In this document: positions 46,277-58,128 of the stretch, one piece after another
Numbering within the stretch: the first letter of the stretch is position 1
Layout: every line of letters starts with the position of its first letter
From: Gymnopus androsaceus JB14
Lineage: Eukaryota > Basidiomycota > Agaricomycetes > Agaricales > Omphalotaceae
Direction of reading: 5' to 3'
Length of the DNA stretch: 64,000 bases
NCBI GenBank assembly: GCA_009733575.1
Contig: ML769453.1
Coordinates: 1-64,000 of the forward strand
Position numbers and translations under genes: made by a program
The notes under the pieces: generated by a model
What the model was told of the DNA's origin: nothing
What the model saw: only the letters and a program-made list of their open reading frames with translations
The model's database searches: none

Positions 46277-49200
46277 CCATGTCCGCGAGAGGCAATGCGT
46301 TTACCATGACCTGGATATGGGTGCAGAAGTTTTCAGACCCGAGTAGCACAAGCTACAGAAATAGAACGCACCTTCGGCAACGTGAACTCGCCGTGATGGA
46401 GAGCTACTAGAGTAAGCGGTACAGTAAATGTGCCATCGTCCTGGAGAGTGTCGTATCAGTTTCATCGCTGGCAGAACGAAACAGACATGACGCTTACAGT
46501 AGCTATGAAGGTGCCGCGCTTCTTCCCGCTGACGAGCCATTCTTTAACCATTTCTTCCACGTCATACTGCATTATATATTGGCGGTCCTTGTCATTTGCG
46601 CTGGTTCCCCAGTGGAACGATGAATGGACGCTGAGGGTGGCAGGAATGGGTTGGCCGGCATATAAAGCTGTATTCTTCTCTGTTGATATCTGTATCCGCG
46701 CTGCGGCCACAATCTGAAGATGATTTGCTTAGTATGGATCGAGCTTGAAACGCTTGATAGAACTTACATTCATGATGGGCACATCAACAGGAATCTTAAT
46801 CTCATGCCATGGTCCCAGAGGCGTATCGGGGTGCGTATGGGTTTGAAGTATCTATACTCGAATGAGTTTCCCCATCGGAACAAGGACGCGAGCTCGCACC
46901 TTCTTCACCACTTCGATAGGTTCTCGCAATGCTTCGTCCGAAGCAGATAGCCCCGGGATATGTAATTCACCAGATATTGCGTACAGCTCAACCCAGCTTG
47001 CATCAGTCTCGAGCATTTGTATCAGCTTGCTGACTAGTGGGATCCGATGAGGCTTCCAGGCGGGTGTCTGCGTTATAGCATGCCCGACTGCTTCCTCGAC
47101 AACAAATTCGACCTCTGATATTATCCAGGTCAGCTCGATGCAGGACAGGATACGAGAAAAACGGTGTACATACCTTCACGTAGCATCCGATATGTGATAT
47201 TCAAACTCAGAGCTTCGCGGACTACAGATCAACTAGATTGAATAATCGTCTTTACATGAACACCACATAAAGCTGCTCACCGGGTCCTTCGGAGTTGATT
47301 TGGAATAAAAATTGTGCGGGCTGCGCGGGAGTGACGGTCTGAAAGATGGTTAGATCTCCATTATGTAGGCGACTACGAGAGGTACTTGCAATAATACCGC
47401 GCTTTGAGGAGGAGCATGCTAATATTTTCAATCCGCTGCTTTCGGCGTCGGGAGGTTCCAGATGTGCGTTCGATATCCGTACGTGCTGATGACTTAGAGT
47501 GGACACGATGAACTTGGAGAATAATCTATAATTGATAGTTAGTGGTTGCCCATATTCCAAAGTCACCAGACTGACCGATCTCCTCTGAAGAAATCTTCAA
47601 CATTTACAGAAACAGGAAGGGTGGTGCTAATGACTCTCGTTAGCCGTAAACTTCGATTGATCGATGGTTCTGAGGTGGTCGTATAATCGACTTCAATCGT
47701 GACTTTCTAAGGAGAGTTATTGACGTCAGAAGAAAAGAAAAAAAAGCCAAGTTATTCGCCGCTTACCATGGAATGGAAATTGGAGACATCAGAGTGGGGA
47801 ATTAGAAGCTCGACTTCTTTGTCTTGCGGAAGGTCTCGAAGTAAAATACGGTCAGGTGTACTATCCGGTAGCGTTATCCCTTCTATAAGCAAAGCCAGCT
47901 GTTCAGTTAAGAGCTTAGATTGACTGAGCAAAAGCATTACTTGTAGAGAGAGTTACGTCTTGGCAATCAAAGGCAACCGAAGGCGCGGACAACTTTAGAG
48001 AAATGGTCGATATCTGATTTCTTCCCGTAGAAACAACTACCAGTAAGCTCGGGGGAGCGCCGAGTGCAACTACCGATGTTATGTTAATACTATGTATAGC
48101 AAAAGAACCGGTACAAGCTCACCGAGTGGAGGTTGGCGAAGGCGGACATCGAAAGCAAGAAGATCCTGAGGAATTCGGACTAGGGTATTAGCATCTTTAG
48201 CATTGGTTCGACTCGAGCCTTTAACAGTTCTTCGATAGGTCCACTGCAAAAAGTAGCCGGTTCATCCGTATCTCACTGCTGTCCAATAGGAAGCTACCAT
48301 GACAAGGTATCTAAGGTTCCACTTAGAAAGTAGATAGGCTTCGCCCAAGCAAGGTACGTACAGGGCAAAAAAGCTTCAGCTTTGTCTTTCCAGGGGAAAG
48401 TGATTCGCTTTCAGAAGTGAATTTGAACCGCTCCAGATCTCTTCCTGCGAGGGTGACGGATGCTTCAGTGATAGGAATAGGCTGTATACCAAATATTAAA
48501 CGTGAATCAGACGCGAGGGAGTATAGACCAACTGACGCAAGGTAGATGATTTTGAATGGTGGCTTCTAGATACGAACCATCTCGAGATTCGTCCAAGAAG
48601 GCTGAAGATGCGACCTGCACCTTGAACGCAGGATGGTCTGGATGCGATAAATCTGATATAAACGATCAGACCCAGCTCACTAGAGGATGAAATACCACAT
48701 ACCCGCGTCCAAGCTCGAAACTGCATTTTTCAGCGCATCCATCAGCTGAGTCATATATGCCACTTTGCTTTCCTCAGACATCACAAGTTCCGCTCCTGCA
48801 CTCTCAGCATATGTTTTGAAGAAAGCAAGAAGGATATGGATCCATTCCCGATTTTTCGGCTTTTCTGCAATCGAGTGAGTTTCTAATGCCCTTGATAGCA
48901 TGACCGACTCCAACGAGGTCCACATGTGAGGCGCGTAGTGTGCAGGAAGAGAATTGTATGTCGCAAGAGCCGTCTCCAACCGACCTCGATGACTGCGAAG
49001 AGGTGGTTGAAATCAAGAGAAGAGACGTTGGAGGAGGAAGGAGGCTTACAGGTCAAGAGCCGCCAGGCTGCCATGCAACTTGAGGGCAAATTTGCGTCGA
49101 CCAGATTTCGCATATAGGTCGATGGCTCGATTAGTGGTATGAATATATAAATCATAAAAGGTATCCTGTTTGTTCAGGGCGGCCGAAAGCTGTTGGTTAC

Positions 49201-50766
49201 TGATTTTCTCTATCGACTTGGGCTTGGAGTCTATAGGACTGGATGCTAGCAATGAACTGGAGAAGGGAGGTTTACAGGGAAGGAATTGGTGTTCTATGCC
49301 GAGCTTGTCAAGCTTGAAAAAATAATTAGACCTCGAGTTTGTCTATCATCCACGAGAGACACCCACTTGGTTTCGAGCGAGTTCTAAGAGCTCGGCTTTT
49401 CCAGCATTGAATGCAGGACGTTTGGCATCCAGGTCCGCAGTAGCGGACCAAGCGTCGCACTGTTCGACCGCGCTCAACGCTGAAGAGTAGACCCACGATT
49501 CGACAAAGTACGGAGGAATCTCCGACTGACCTGAAATTAGCAATCCAGCAATAACTCGGGTGATCGAACATACATACCTCAACTTCACGTAGACGTCGTC
49601 CAAACGCGCTCAAGAACACTCCCACTTTCGTGCATACTTCGGTTAGACGACCTGCTTTCGAGAGGAGCTCGCATTGACGGGAGAGAAGATATATTCGGAA
49701 ATCAAAGACCGATATGTTGTTTGCAAGGATGAGATCTCGGTACGGTTTCTTGGATATGGAAAGCAATGGCGCAGAGTCATCGGTGGGTGTGGGTGTGATT
49801 AGTGTACCGAACCAGGATAGGTTCTTCTCTTTCAGAACCTGGTCAAATGAGACTTCGAGCTCTTCGTATTGAACCAGGGCATCATCAAACAAAGTCACCC
49901 CTTCAAAAGATGTCGCTAGACTTTCCTGTTGAAGCAAATCAGATTGGATTAGGTACGAAAGAGCGGTATATACACACTTTGAGAATGAAGAATGTGCAAA
50001 AATTCCACCCTGGCATCTGTCGCTGACCTTCTGACCGCCGAACTTCATCTTCTCGTTGAACTACGGCCATTTCAAACGCGGATAACACACCGTCCCGGAG
50101 CTTGTTCATGAATTCAGCCCAGGCTGCAGGGTTATTCGCTCCGTTGGACCATACGAGCTGAATACAACTGTTGGTATCATCGTCAACACAATTGATATAT
50201 AGAGATAGATGATACAATTCTGACCGTTCTCGCTTGTCGGTATTGAAATCCGCTCGTACCTTGTCCAGAACTGAACCTTTGAGCGTGAAGAAGGTCCCGG
50301 ACTGTACTCTAGCATCTTGACGAATGACATGCAGGATAAGCCATTCCTGGTTCTTGCGCGAAGAGACGGACCCATGCCATTCCTTAATCTGCTTCTTTAC
50401 TGTAGCGCGATAGGCTTCAAGATCGTGGTTCTTCCGGCGAGAGAATAAGCATATATAGTCGGGGGATGGAATGGGCAAAATATAAAGTACCTCGCAGGTA
50501 ATGACATATACGTTCAATAACGGCTTTTCCAATAATGTAGTCGGTATTTGTGTGGTCAGTTCGTCTCGAATAGTGTCTAGATTGACCAAGGAGACGTCGA
50601 GTTGATGAATAGTTCTTATGGAATTTCGGGATGAAGATTTCCAGTGGATATTGCGCAGGGGGAGCTGGGAATTGAGGGTTTGCAGGATTTGAGCCCAGCT
50701 CGAGGAGGATATAAATGACGGGGTAGCAGAATAAGAAACGATTATTGATTTCTTAGGGCCAGCCAT
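46155..50766 (-). CDS. TRS130: TRAPP complex subunit TRS130 (TRAPPC10)
   Basis: A large subunit of TRAPPII, the Rab11/Ypt31 exchange complex at the late Golgi. The start MAGPKKSIIVSYSATPSF (50766) is preferred over an upstream in-frame ATG at 50931, because that would run into CBC2. The N-terminal region (WKSSSRNSIRTIHQLDVSLV, RKNHDLEAYRATVKKQIKEW, SGTFFTLKGSVLDKVRADFN) is characteristic of Trs130/TRAPPC10. The centre is helical (LEVSFDQVLKEKNLSWFGTL; YRDLILANNISVFDFRIYLL), and the C-terminal third is beta-rich Ig-like with many short exons. It ends TFVVKLGST at 46155. I count at least 14 introns and did not fix every border. About 1,200 residues. Confidence 0.85.
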
Positions 50767-50859
50767 CATGAGCGGTCCAGGTCCAAAGCAGAGCGCGTTC
50801 CGTGCGAACCTTGATCTACTTTGTTCCTGTTCTTCCAATTCAACTACTTTTTTCAAAAC

Positions 50860-51709
50860 ATGGCCCATGTAGTCCAGCCTTTGGACCAACCGTCCAACTA
50901 TAAAGACTCTCAAACTCGCGTCGACCGACAACGACAGAATGAACTGCTTTCCAATTCCACTACGCTCTATGTACGTTTTGGCTCAAATACACCGCCCCTT
51001 CACGCGAAAATAACCAAGCAAAAACAGATTGGAAATTTGAGTTTTTTTACTACTGAAGAACAGATATACGAGTTGTTTTCAAAGTGCGCCAATCCTGAAG
51101 ACGGAGGAGGCATAAAACGAATCATTATGGGTCTTGACCGCAACACAAGGTCTGGCATTCGGACACTATTCTTCCCAAACCTAATAACTGACAAAGAGAA
51201 TGATAACAGGACACCCTGTGGTTTTTGTTTCGTAGAGTATTACACACATAGCGAAGCCCTTGCCAGCATGCGCTACGTTAGCGGTACCAAGCTCGACGAA
51301 AGAATAATTAGGTGTGATTTGGATTTAGGATACAAAGAAGGAAGGCAGTTTGGCAGAGGAAAAAGCGGTGGACAGGTACGAGATGAACATCGGCAGGATT
51401 ACGACCCCGGACGCGGAGGTTGGGGTGCGCAGGCACAAAGGTTGGAAGTGGAGAGAAGAAGAGCAGTAGAAGAGCGATACGCTGATGCTCAGGATGGTCC
51501 GGGAGCTGTTGCTGGGGGTGGTGAAGATTGGAAGGAAGTGGAAACCACGGAAGGTAAACTGAAGCGCGGAAGATCGCCTGAGGACGAAGGAGACAACACC
51601 AGAACGGTTCGTCTTGCACTCTAAATTAACGATGCTGAAAGTTTATGCTTCTTGCTCACAGGGTCAACGAACGCGGATGGAGGATGATGCAGACGTCGAT
51701 AGAATGTGA
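50860..51709 (+). CDS. CBC2: Nuclear cap-binding protein subunit 2 (CBP20)
   Basis: CBP20 binds the m7G cap of nuclear RNA together with CBP80. [20 protein letters not shown] starts at 50860. Removing introns at about 50971-51030 and 51149-51211 restores the RRM: RNP2 [38 protein letters not shown] and RNP1 CGFCFVEYY. The conserved tail is [20 protein letters not shown], then [11 protein letters not shown] longer, charged C-terminal extension follows, and a last intron leads to the end [10 protein letters not shown] at 51709. The invariant C-terminal R-D-E-x-R-Q-D-Y-D-x-G-R-G-G confirms the identity. Confidence 0.94.
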
Positions 51710-51721
51710 ACTGCTACTTGT

Positions 51722-52478
51722 TCAATGTATTATACGCGCCTCGAGTAACTGTGACCATGTATGAAGGGACCTCGTCATATGTAAATCCCGCGCGAGTCGA
51801 TACGCCTCCGATTCCGTCCTGCACTTGACCAGCATTGAAATGGGTTGCATTTTAGAACCTCTGGCGGAGAAGCAAATCAGGAAAAATAGTAGACATATAA
51901 AGAGAAAGAGAGCCCACTTTGTAGCTGTAGGAATAACCGACTCTTCAAATGTTCCAGCTAGCTTGTATTTTTCCAGCGCAGAAGCAAGAGGGTATATGGT
52001 CGAATCATGATAGAACGATGAAAGAAGCACATTCTTCCCTACATTATCGAGACCAGCATGAGGACCTGTGCCAAAGCTAGATTCTGGTAGTCCGGATTCC
52101 GAGTAATCGACGGCTTCATGAGAAAACATTCGTCCACTTAATGACCCGTTCGTGAGTGCTCTGAGATTGTCTCTCAGAAAATTAGGACGAGCCAAAGTTA
52201 TTAGTGCCTGTTTCGCGGGCACGAAATTGTTATATAGTATTGCAACTGGAAGAAAGCAAGTATAGTCAATATCCCGAATAGCATCCTTGGAAACTACGCA
52301 CCATCGCTAACATCCTGTACATTATATCGAGTCAACATGCGACGGAGATCCGCGGTTGTAGTCGGTACTGGGACATTTTTAAGCAAGATATGATGAGCTC
52401 TGGATAATGCTAGAGGAAATAATGAGTTTTGAGCTTTAAGAATAGGAAAGGACACCCACCATCAGCTGCAGCCTGCAT
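51722..52478 (-). CDS. RRM-like protein, probably mitochondrial or RNA-binding
   Basis: Start MQAAAD at 52478. An intron then leads to ALSRAHHILLKNVPVPTTTA and DLRRMLTRYNVQDVSDVAIL, an RRM-like first half. PAKQALITLARPNFLRDNLR and a linker (GLPESSFGTGPHAGLDNVGK) follow. A 57-base intron (about 51862-51918) mimics a membrane helix if read through; with it removed the sequence continues KGSKMQPISMLVKCRTESEA and YRLARDLHMTRSLHTWSQLL, a second RRM-like fold. About 220 residues. The exact family is not recognised; degenerate tandem RRMs occur in fungal mitochondrial RNA proteins (inference). It ends 12 bases from the CBC2 stop. Confidence 0.65.
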
Positions 52479-52607
52479 TTTTTTTAGTCGCGGTTCGCGT
52501 CAAGCCTGATCACACGTTACTGTCACAATTTCTCCCAAACGGCCACCACTTGAATTTATGAACCACGCGTCTACCGTCCACGAACATTAATAAATTCTTT
52601 TCTGACA

Positions 52608-53382
52608 ATGAGTTCTCGTCGGAGAGACAATAGGAGCTGGGAGAGAGAGGATAGGGACCGGGAGCGGGACAAGTACTCTCGCGGGGGACGGAGCAGCTAT
52701 CGAGGAGAAGAAGGCCGAAGACGATCCAGCAGGTCCCGAAGTCCTCGTAGAAGCGACCGAGATCGTAGAGGTGCTTCATTCATTCATTATTTCTTTCACA
52801 ACAAAATCTCACAAAATTCTGTCTAGACCATCGAGACTCTACTCGAAGGGACGATCGAAGGGAGCGAGATTCAAGAAGAAGAGATGATTCACCACCAAGG
52901 AGAAGGGATGATTCACGAGATAGAGATCGTGAACGGGACAGAGACGGAGAGACCCTTCTCGACGGGAAGCGCCTCCTGCCTAAAGAATCTCCCTCAATAC
53001 CCAAACCTGGACCTTCCTCAGAACCTGAAGCCGGCGAAGCTATGCAAGACGACGAGGACGCCATGATGGCTATGATGGGTATGGCAGGCTTTGGTTCTAC
53101 AAAGGTATAGCTTCTCATCTATTCGTGCGTTGTTTGTCCTAACCCCTACATAGGGGAAACATGTCGACGGCAACCAAGAAGGCACCGTGAGCATCAAAAA
53201 GACGAGGACCTGGCGACAATATATGAATAGGTTAGTCTACGGTTCCGATACTATCTGCTTTTTGTTAACATGCAATGTTCTAGGCGCGGAGGATTCAATA
53301 GGTTGGTGACTCTCCATCGCCTCTTCCAAGCGAAAAATGCTAATGACACTCTCCAATCAGACCGCTGGACAAAATCAAGTAG
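52608..53382 (+). CDS. U4/U6.U5 tri-snRNP protein SNRNP27
   Basis: A small SR-like protein of the spliceosomal tri-snRNP, involved in 5' splice-site handling. MSSRRRDNRSWEREDRDRER starts a long Arg/Asp/Ser-rich RS domain (introns near 52770-52826). The conserved C-terminal domain follows: EDAMMAMMGMAGFGSTK, GKHVDGNQEGTVSIKKTRTW, RQYMNR, then RGGFNR and PLDKIK at 53382. The RGGFNR segment is an 18-base microexon (53284-53301) between introns of about 50 and 59 bases. M-G-F-G-S-T-K-G-K-H-V is the family signature. It shares a 129-base promoter interval with the RRM-like gene. Confidence 0.9.
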
Positions 53383-53591
53383 CCGTGTCAGATAAGTCAA
53401 CTACCAACTTTCCATCTTGTTATTTCATAGCTCTATCCAGAAGCGGTCGCACACGTTCTTGGCATGAGTGTAACAGTCATTAAATATAATAGAAAAAACT
53501 CATTTCGAGGGTAGTACATACGACAGACATGAAGCGAAAGCAGTAAAACATTGAGCGTCCTAACGTACAAGAGCGCAATCCACTCCGCCGC

Positions 53592-54120
53592 TCAGAACCC
53601 GTGCACTTTGATAGTGGCCTTCTCGATTCCGTTGTCGATAAGGAAGGTAGAGATCTTGGCTCGCTGGTCACCCTGGAGTTGGATGACTTCGCCCATCTTC
53701 TCATCGTCGACTAGGGTGCCATTGCAGGCGAATTCCTAAAGGACGTGCGTCAGGAAATGGATATTTTTCAAGCGAGTAACTAGTTAGCTGTGCGATACCT
53801 TCTTGAAAGCTTTCAAAAGCTTCTTAAGGTCATACTCTGTATGAATATTTATCAAAAAAAACGTCTGCAAGTCGATGATGACGATGATCGACTCACGTTT
53901 AGGCAAACCCTGCAAGGTAGTCAACGTCTTCCTTCCGTTCCTTTGCTGGATACGAATATGGATGTAATCTGCCTGAGAACCGACGTCTTGGCTGCCTCCA
54001 AGAGGGTCCTCGTCAGCAAAAGGATCTGAACAGCAGCAAGGGTGTCCGTTAGTTGCCTGATAGATAGATAAGAGAAAATTGCGACGACTCACCGATAGAA
54101 TTGAGGTTCTGCACGCTCAT
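53592..54120 (-). CDS. SUI1: Translation initiation factor eIF1 (SUI1)
   Basis: Controls start-codon selection in the 43S complex. MSVQNLNSI (54120) splices to DPFADEDPLGGSQDVGSQAD, YIHIRIQQRNGRKTLTTLQG, LPK, EYDLKKLLKAFKK, then EFACNGTLVDDEKMGEVIQL, QGDQRAKISTFLIDNGIEKA and the end TIKVHGF. Introns lie at about 54028-54092, 53848-53905 and 53736-53799. About 112 residues, full length and strongly conserved. The gene faces FYV7 head to head across 131 bases. Confidence 0.96.
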
Positions 54121-54251
54121 GCGATGTTCAGGAAAATACACAGGAAAAAAACTGAGTGGGGAGGATTTAGAGATGGAAGAAGGAAAGATAGATGAAAAGC
54201 AGTGTGAGTCTGATTACAAAGATCCCGGCTTGACTCGACTCCTTGTCAAAA

Positions 54252-54783
54252 ATGGTCGTATCCGAAGGTCATAAAAAGAAAAAACCTCCAACGTTCAACC
54301 ATTATCCAGTTGCTAGAGGTATTTATTGTATTATTTACTATAACCCCTTCTATTAACCCTGTATCTCTAGCCAAATCTCTCAAAAAATCATGGGTCGAAA
54401 AGACCAAAATAAAAAGCAAATGGAAAGCTGAGAGGCGAAAATTGGGCTTGCCCTCTAGATCGCTTCCAGAAACAAATGACGAGGTCCCAGAGGATGAAGA
54501 AGCCGCGGTCGAAGAAGAACCTTCCCCGAAACCACATCCGAAAGCAACTCATCCCGACACTCCGTCCACGTCCACGTCTCAGCCAAAGGAACATGTCACG
54601 CCTGATCTTCGAGAGCTCACTCGAAAGGCTTATTCCCGAGAAACACTTCACACATATAAATCAGACCCACTGAACCAGAGACGGGGCACAAGTCGAGGCA
54701 GAGGGACCAGAGGAAGAGGGCAACCCAACATGAAATTACGCATGGGAGCGATGCTCGAAAAAATAAAGAGAGATTTTACATGA
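54252..54783 (+). CDS. FYV7: rRNA-processing protein Fyv7 / CCDC59-like
   Basis: A small nucleolar 18S rRNA maturation factor. ATG at 54252 gives MVVSEGHKKKKPPTFNHYPV, joined by an intron (54319-54371) to AKSLKKSWVEKTKIKSKWKA. A disordered acidic/Pro-rich middle follows, then ELTRKAYSRETLHTYKSDPL and the C-terminal signature GRGQPNMKLRMGAMLEKIKR. The basic helix near the start and the GQPN-M-x-x-L-L-x-K-I-K end are typical of Fyv7/TAP26. About 160 residues. Its stop lies 3 bases from the convergent PPP4R2 stop. Confidence 0.8.
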
Positions 54784-54786
54784 CGG

Positions 54787-55907
54787 CTACGCGCTCTGGT
54801 TCTCCTTATTATCATCTACCGCCATCGCATTATCTTCGTCCTCCGCCTTTACGAATCTCGTTTCCAAACTCTGCACAATCGGCGCACCCTCTTTCCCATC
54901 ATCCACTGTTGTCACCGCGGTCAAGGCAGTGGGATGTTCACTCATATGCCCAGGATTCGGATCATCCAGCTCGTCCACCATACCCAACACTGGTGGCTCG
55001 AGCGATAGAGTCTCTGGGTGACCACCACTTGTTGGACCAGCGGAGCTCAGTGCCAGTGGAGAAGGAGGAGGACTTTGTGATTTTGACCTGCGCGCATCGC
55101 CATGTAGGAATGGGACGGGTGAAAATAATGGAGTATTTGGCACAGATAGTGGTTCGGAGCCTGAAGAAAATATATTTCGTATGTTCACGTCCCTCTCCTG
55201 TTCTGTTAGAGGCGGAAATTCGCTCCATGTCGATGTAACAAGCATGGATTTTTCGACGGCTCGGAGATATTTGCCTACGGATTTGTAGTGTTTCTTTGGT
55301 TCAATGCAAAGCTCGCATACGCGCTGTATTGTAAACGGAGGGTCTCTACAAGCATAAATGTAAGCTGATAATCAAGCAAATGAAAACAGAATAAGACTTT
55401 ACGAATCAAAGAAATCGAGCTGAGCAAACACATATCCTTTCATCACGTTCGCTTGTTCCTCATTTATGTAGCTTTGAGGAGCATCGATCATATTGATATT
55501 GCCGTGCTGACGGGGAGGAAATGGCGGAAGTCGAAGTCCGCCGTTCGGCAGAACAACTGGAGTGAAAGATGGAGGAGGCGGAGGCGGAGTCGCACTGGCT
55601 AAAAACATGGAGATATTCTGCTCGGACGATGATTAGAGGCGTAAACGCGAAATATAATGGTACTAAATACCTTTTCAATCTTATGCTTTATTATATTTCT
55701 CAGTAATTCCCATTCTACGCTGTTGCGACCATTAATCGAGATAGGGATGGCAAAAAGGGCGCGCACTCTACAGTGTCTGTGTCTGCAATCTCCTTTAGCA
55801 CGTTATCATGGTCTGAAATAGAATAGTGTCAATAAATTATCAGAAAGATCAGATAAAAGATGACCTGAATTCCACTCGAATTGGGCGGGTAACGCGTCGG
55901 AGGACAT
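54787..55907 (-). CDS. Protein phosphatase 4 regulatory subunit 2
   Basis: PPP4R2/Psy4 directs the PP4 catalytic subunit, which in fungi dephosphorylates histone H2A and other targets after DNA damage. MSSDALPAQFEWNS starts at 55907. Exons then give DHDNVLKEIADTDTVEWELL, RNIIKHKIEK, NISMFLASATPPPPPPSFTP and RQHGNINMIDAPQSYINEEQ. The hallmark PPFTIQRVCELCIEPKKHYK and YLRAVEKSMLVTSTWSEFPP follow, and a disordered acidic tail ends DDNKENQSA. Introns lie near 55808-55855, 55738-55790, 55619-55670 and 55342-55402. Complete, about 280 residues. Confidence 0.85.
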
Positions 55908-55979
55908 GGAAGAAAGAACCAAGTATGTAAAATTGCCGGCCGGAATATTGAGCTCAACCTCGTCCCCAACCACGTCAAA

Positions 55980-57722
55980 ATGCTCGGTCGCTACACGCTT
56001 CTTCCTACTGGTAATGCTAGGATACCGCCCTCCAATGCTTCGTACAGAAAAAGGATGCTGCTCTCATATCTACCAGATTGGTCTGTAGAGCTCTCCTTAT
56101 ACAATGACGTCTGTAATAATGACTGGTTATAGGATCATTACTATTGCTCTAGCGTACGATCCTTGGTTTGTCTTTCGGCCTCAGCTATCTAATCAATGCA
56201 CCTAGTGCTATTATCTTCCTCATAGAAAATGTCGACGGTTTCCAGAGACACTTTTCGCTCAGTGATACTTCGTAAGTGATACATGAGGACAACTGAAAGA
56301 AACTGAGGGTACTTTCAGTCTGCGACATCCGTACGCGTTTGCATTCTTCTGTCAATCTATATGACTCTAATGTAATGGTCTAGCTATGCGGTTAATGAAC
56401 GTGTTCCAGTGCGTCTCTCGCCAAGCCATAGTGATACGGTACATTCCTTAACTAGTGTTAAGGTTTTAGCCCTGTATTTTATCAGCATAGGGGCGCCATT
56501 GGCTATCCAATCCATCGCAAACTTCCTCACTATCCGCTCGTGGTGGGACTGTCACACTAGTACGTTTTGCTCGTGGTCATTGCGTGGTACACTGATCCAT
56601 GCTCACCCCACATTTTTTTCCAGGTACTCTAGGATGTTGGTCTTGCGATTGATGTTTTCCTATCCTGGTCACAATCTGATCTTCTTCCTCGTTCACAGTG
56701 TTCCTATCGCTATCGATTACCGGATCCCTGACACAGTTGACCAAAATTACAGTCGGTCGACCTCGACCAGGTGATTCTACAGTCATTATTCCTACCCCTG
56801 GCTGCGAGTCTAATGTCACTCACTTCCTAGATGCTATCGATCGCTGTCAACCTTTACCGGGCTTAGAGGATCCAGAATATGGACTTTCCACTGTCGCTGT
56901 ATGTACCCAAACTAATATACATATAATGCGCGACTGTTTTCGCTCCTTCCCTTCCGGGCATTCATCAAGTATTAACTCTCCTTGGATTCTATCACCTATT
57001 CTAAACAATCGATTACAATTGCAGTGGCTTTCGCCGGACTTGGATTTCTGGTGCATAGTCTTTTTGAATAGATATGTATCAAGAACGCGAAATTGACTTT
57101 TTTTTTAATGTAGGCCTTCTATCTAGCCGGTAAAATCCACATTTTCGATCATAAAGGCAATGTTGTAAGTTTTCTTGAGGTTCAATATCGCTATGTATAT
57201 CCTCACAGAGTCTTTAATTGCAGGGTAAAGTTTGGATTTTCCTTACACCCTTTGCGGGAGCCGGCTTGGTTGCGATCTCGCGAACTATGGATTATCGTCG
57301 TAAGCTTCGTTCACGCGTGGTCGTCTTGACAGACTGTACCCCACCCTTTCAGATCATTGGCAAGACGTCCTAGTTGGCTCCAGCCTTGGATTCATCATGT
57401 CATATTTTTCTTACCGTCAGGTGAGTTTCCAGTTCGTCCTTCTTCCAGTCATATGGTATGATGTTTCTGACAAGTTGCAACCCCTTGAAAAAAAGTATTA
57501 TCCAAGTCTGGCAGAAGATCTCTGCCATCGACCGTATTCTCCTCGTATCAAACACGAGTCGTCTGATCCATGGTCTTCCCGTGCATTTTCAGTCGTCATC
57601 CCTCTAGCGCGTCTGCACCTGGTGGTTCACCCCCGGGGCGCTATAATGATGATGATGGTGATTCTCCTTCCACTAGCGTACTGGAGCTCGAGGGAAGGGC
57701 CCGCCCAGAGTCAGGGCTGTAG
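55980..57722 (+). CDS. PAP2-family lipid phosphate phosphatase (DPP1/LPP1 type)
   Basis: A membrane enzyme that removes phosphate from phosphatidate or diacylglycerol pyrophosphate. Early exons give a membrane segment ILGLSFGLSYLINAPSAIIF and VDGFQRHFSLSDTSLRHPYA. VLALYFISIGAPLAIQSIAN follows. The three catalytic motifs are complete: KITVGRPRP (K-x6-RP), CFRSFPSGHSS (PSGH) and SRTMDYR-HHWQDVLVG (SR-x5-H-x3-D), the last split by an intron. The tail is Gly/Asp/Ser-rich and probably ends RPESGL at 57722. The start (55980, 72 bases from PPP4R2) and several exon borders before 56400 are uncertain, and a one-base frame problem lies near 56155. Confidence 0.82.
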
Positions 57723-58128
57723 GAATAATAGCACCTATCCAATTCATTTGGACCTTCTCGTGATAGGTAAAATTTATGTACTCCATTATCTTGATATCTT
57801 GAATTTTATCGCGGGGTGCCATCTCTCGCAGGGGTGAAAGACTATATTCTTTACCTAGTGTTACATACTGCGCTATGCATTCTCCGCCGTTTCTGTCCAA
57901 TTCAGTACAAAAGCCAAAGCTAGCTGTAAATCAATCCCAGATCAGCCAGGATAATCCGATTTCGAATGCATTACGATTGATAGGTGGAAGTAGTGTACAG
58001 TAAACTACAGTAGAGCTCGAGTAATAAGTGTTCTAGTCTATTCAAATAAAACACGAGGGGGTACGATGGTAGTGCGATAAAAAGTATCGTACATAAGATT
58101 CATAAAATCGATGAACCCAAGGTACGTT
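57723..58128. other. Intergenic region, tail-to-tail
   Basis: About 400 bases between the 3' ends of the PAP2 and TFIIB-like genes. No gene, repeat or element was seen. Confidence 0.5.

Noticed and set aside
51825..52010. Plus-strand ORF within the RRM-like gene
   Set aside because: Antisense shadow of a well-supported spliced gene.
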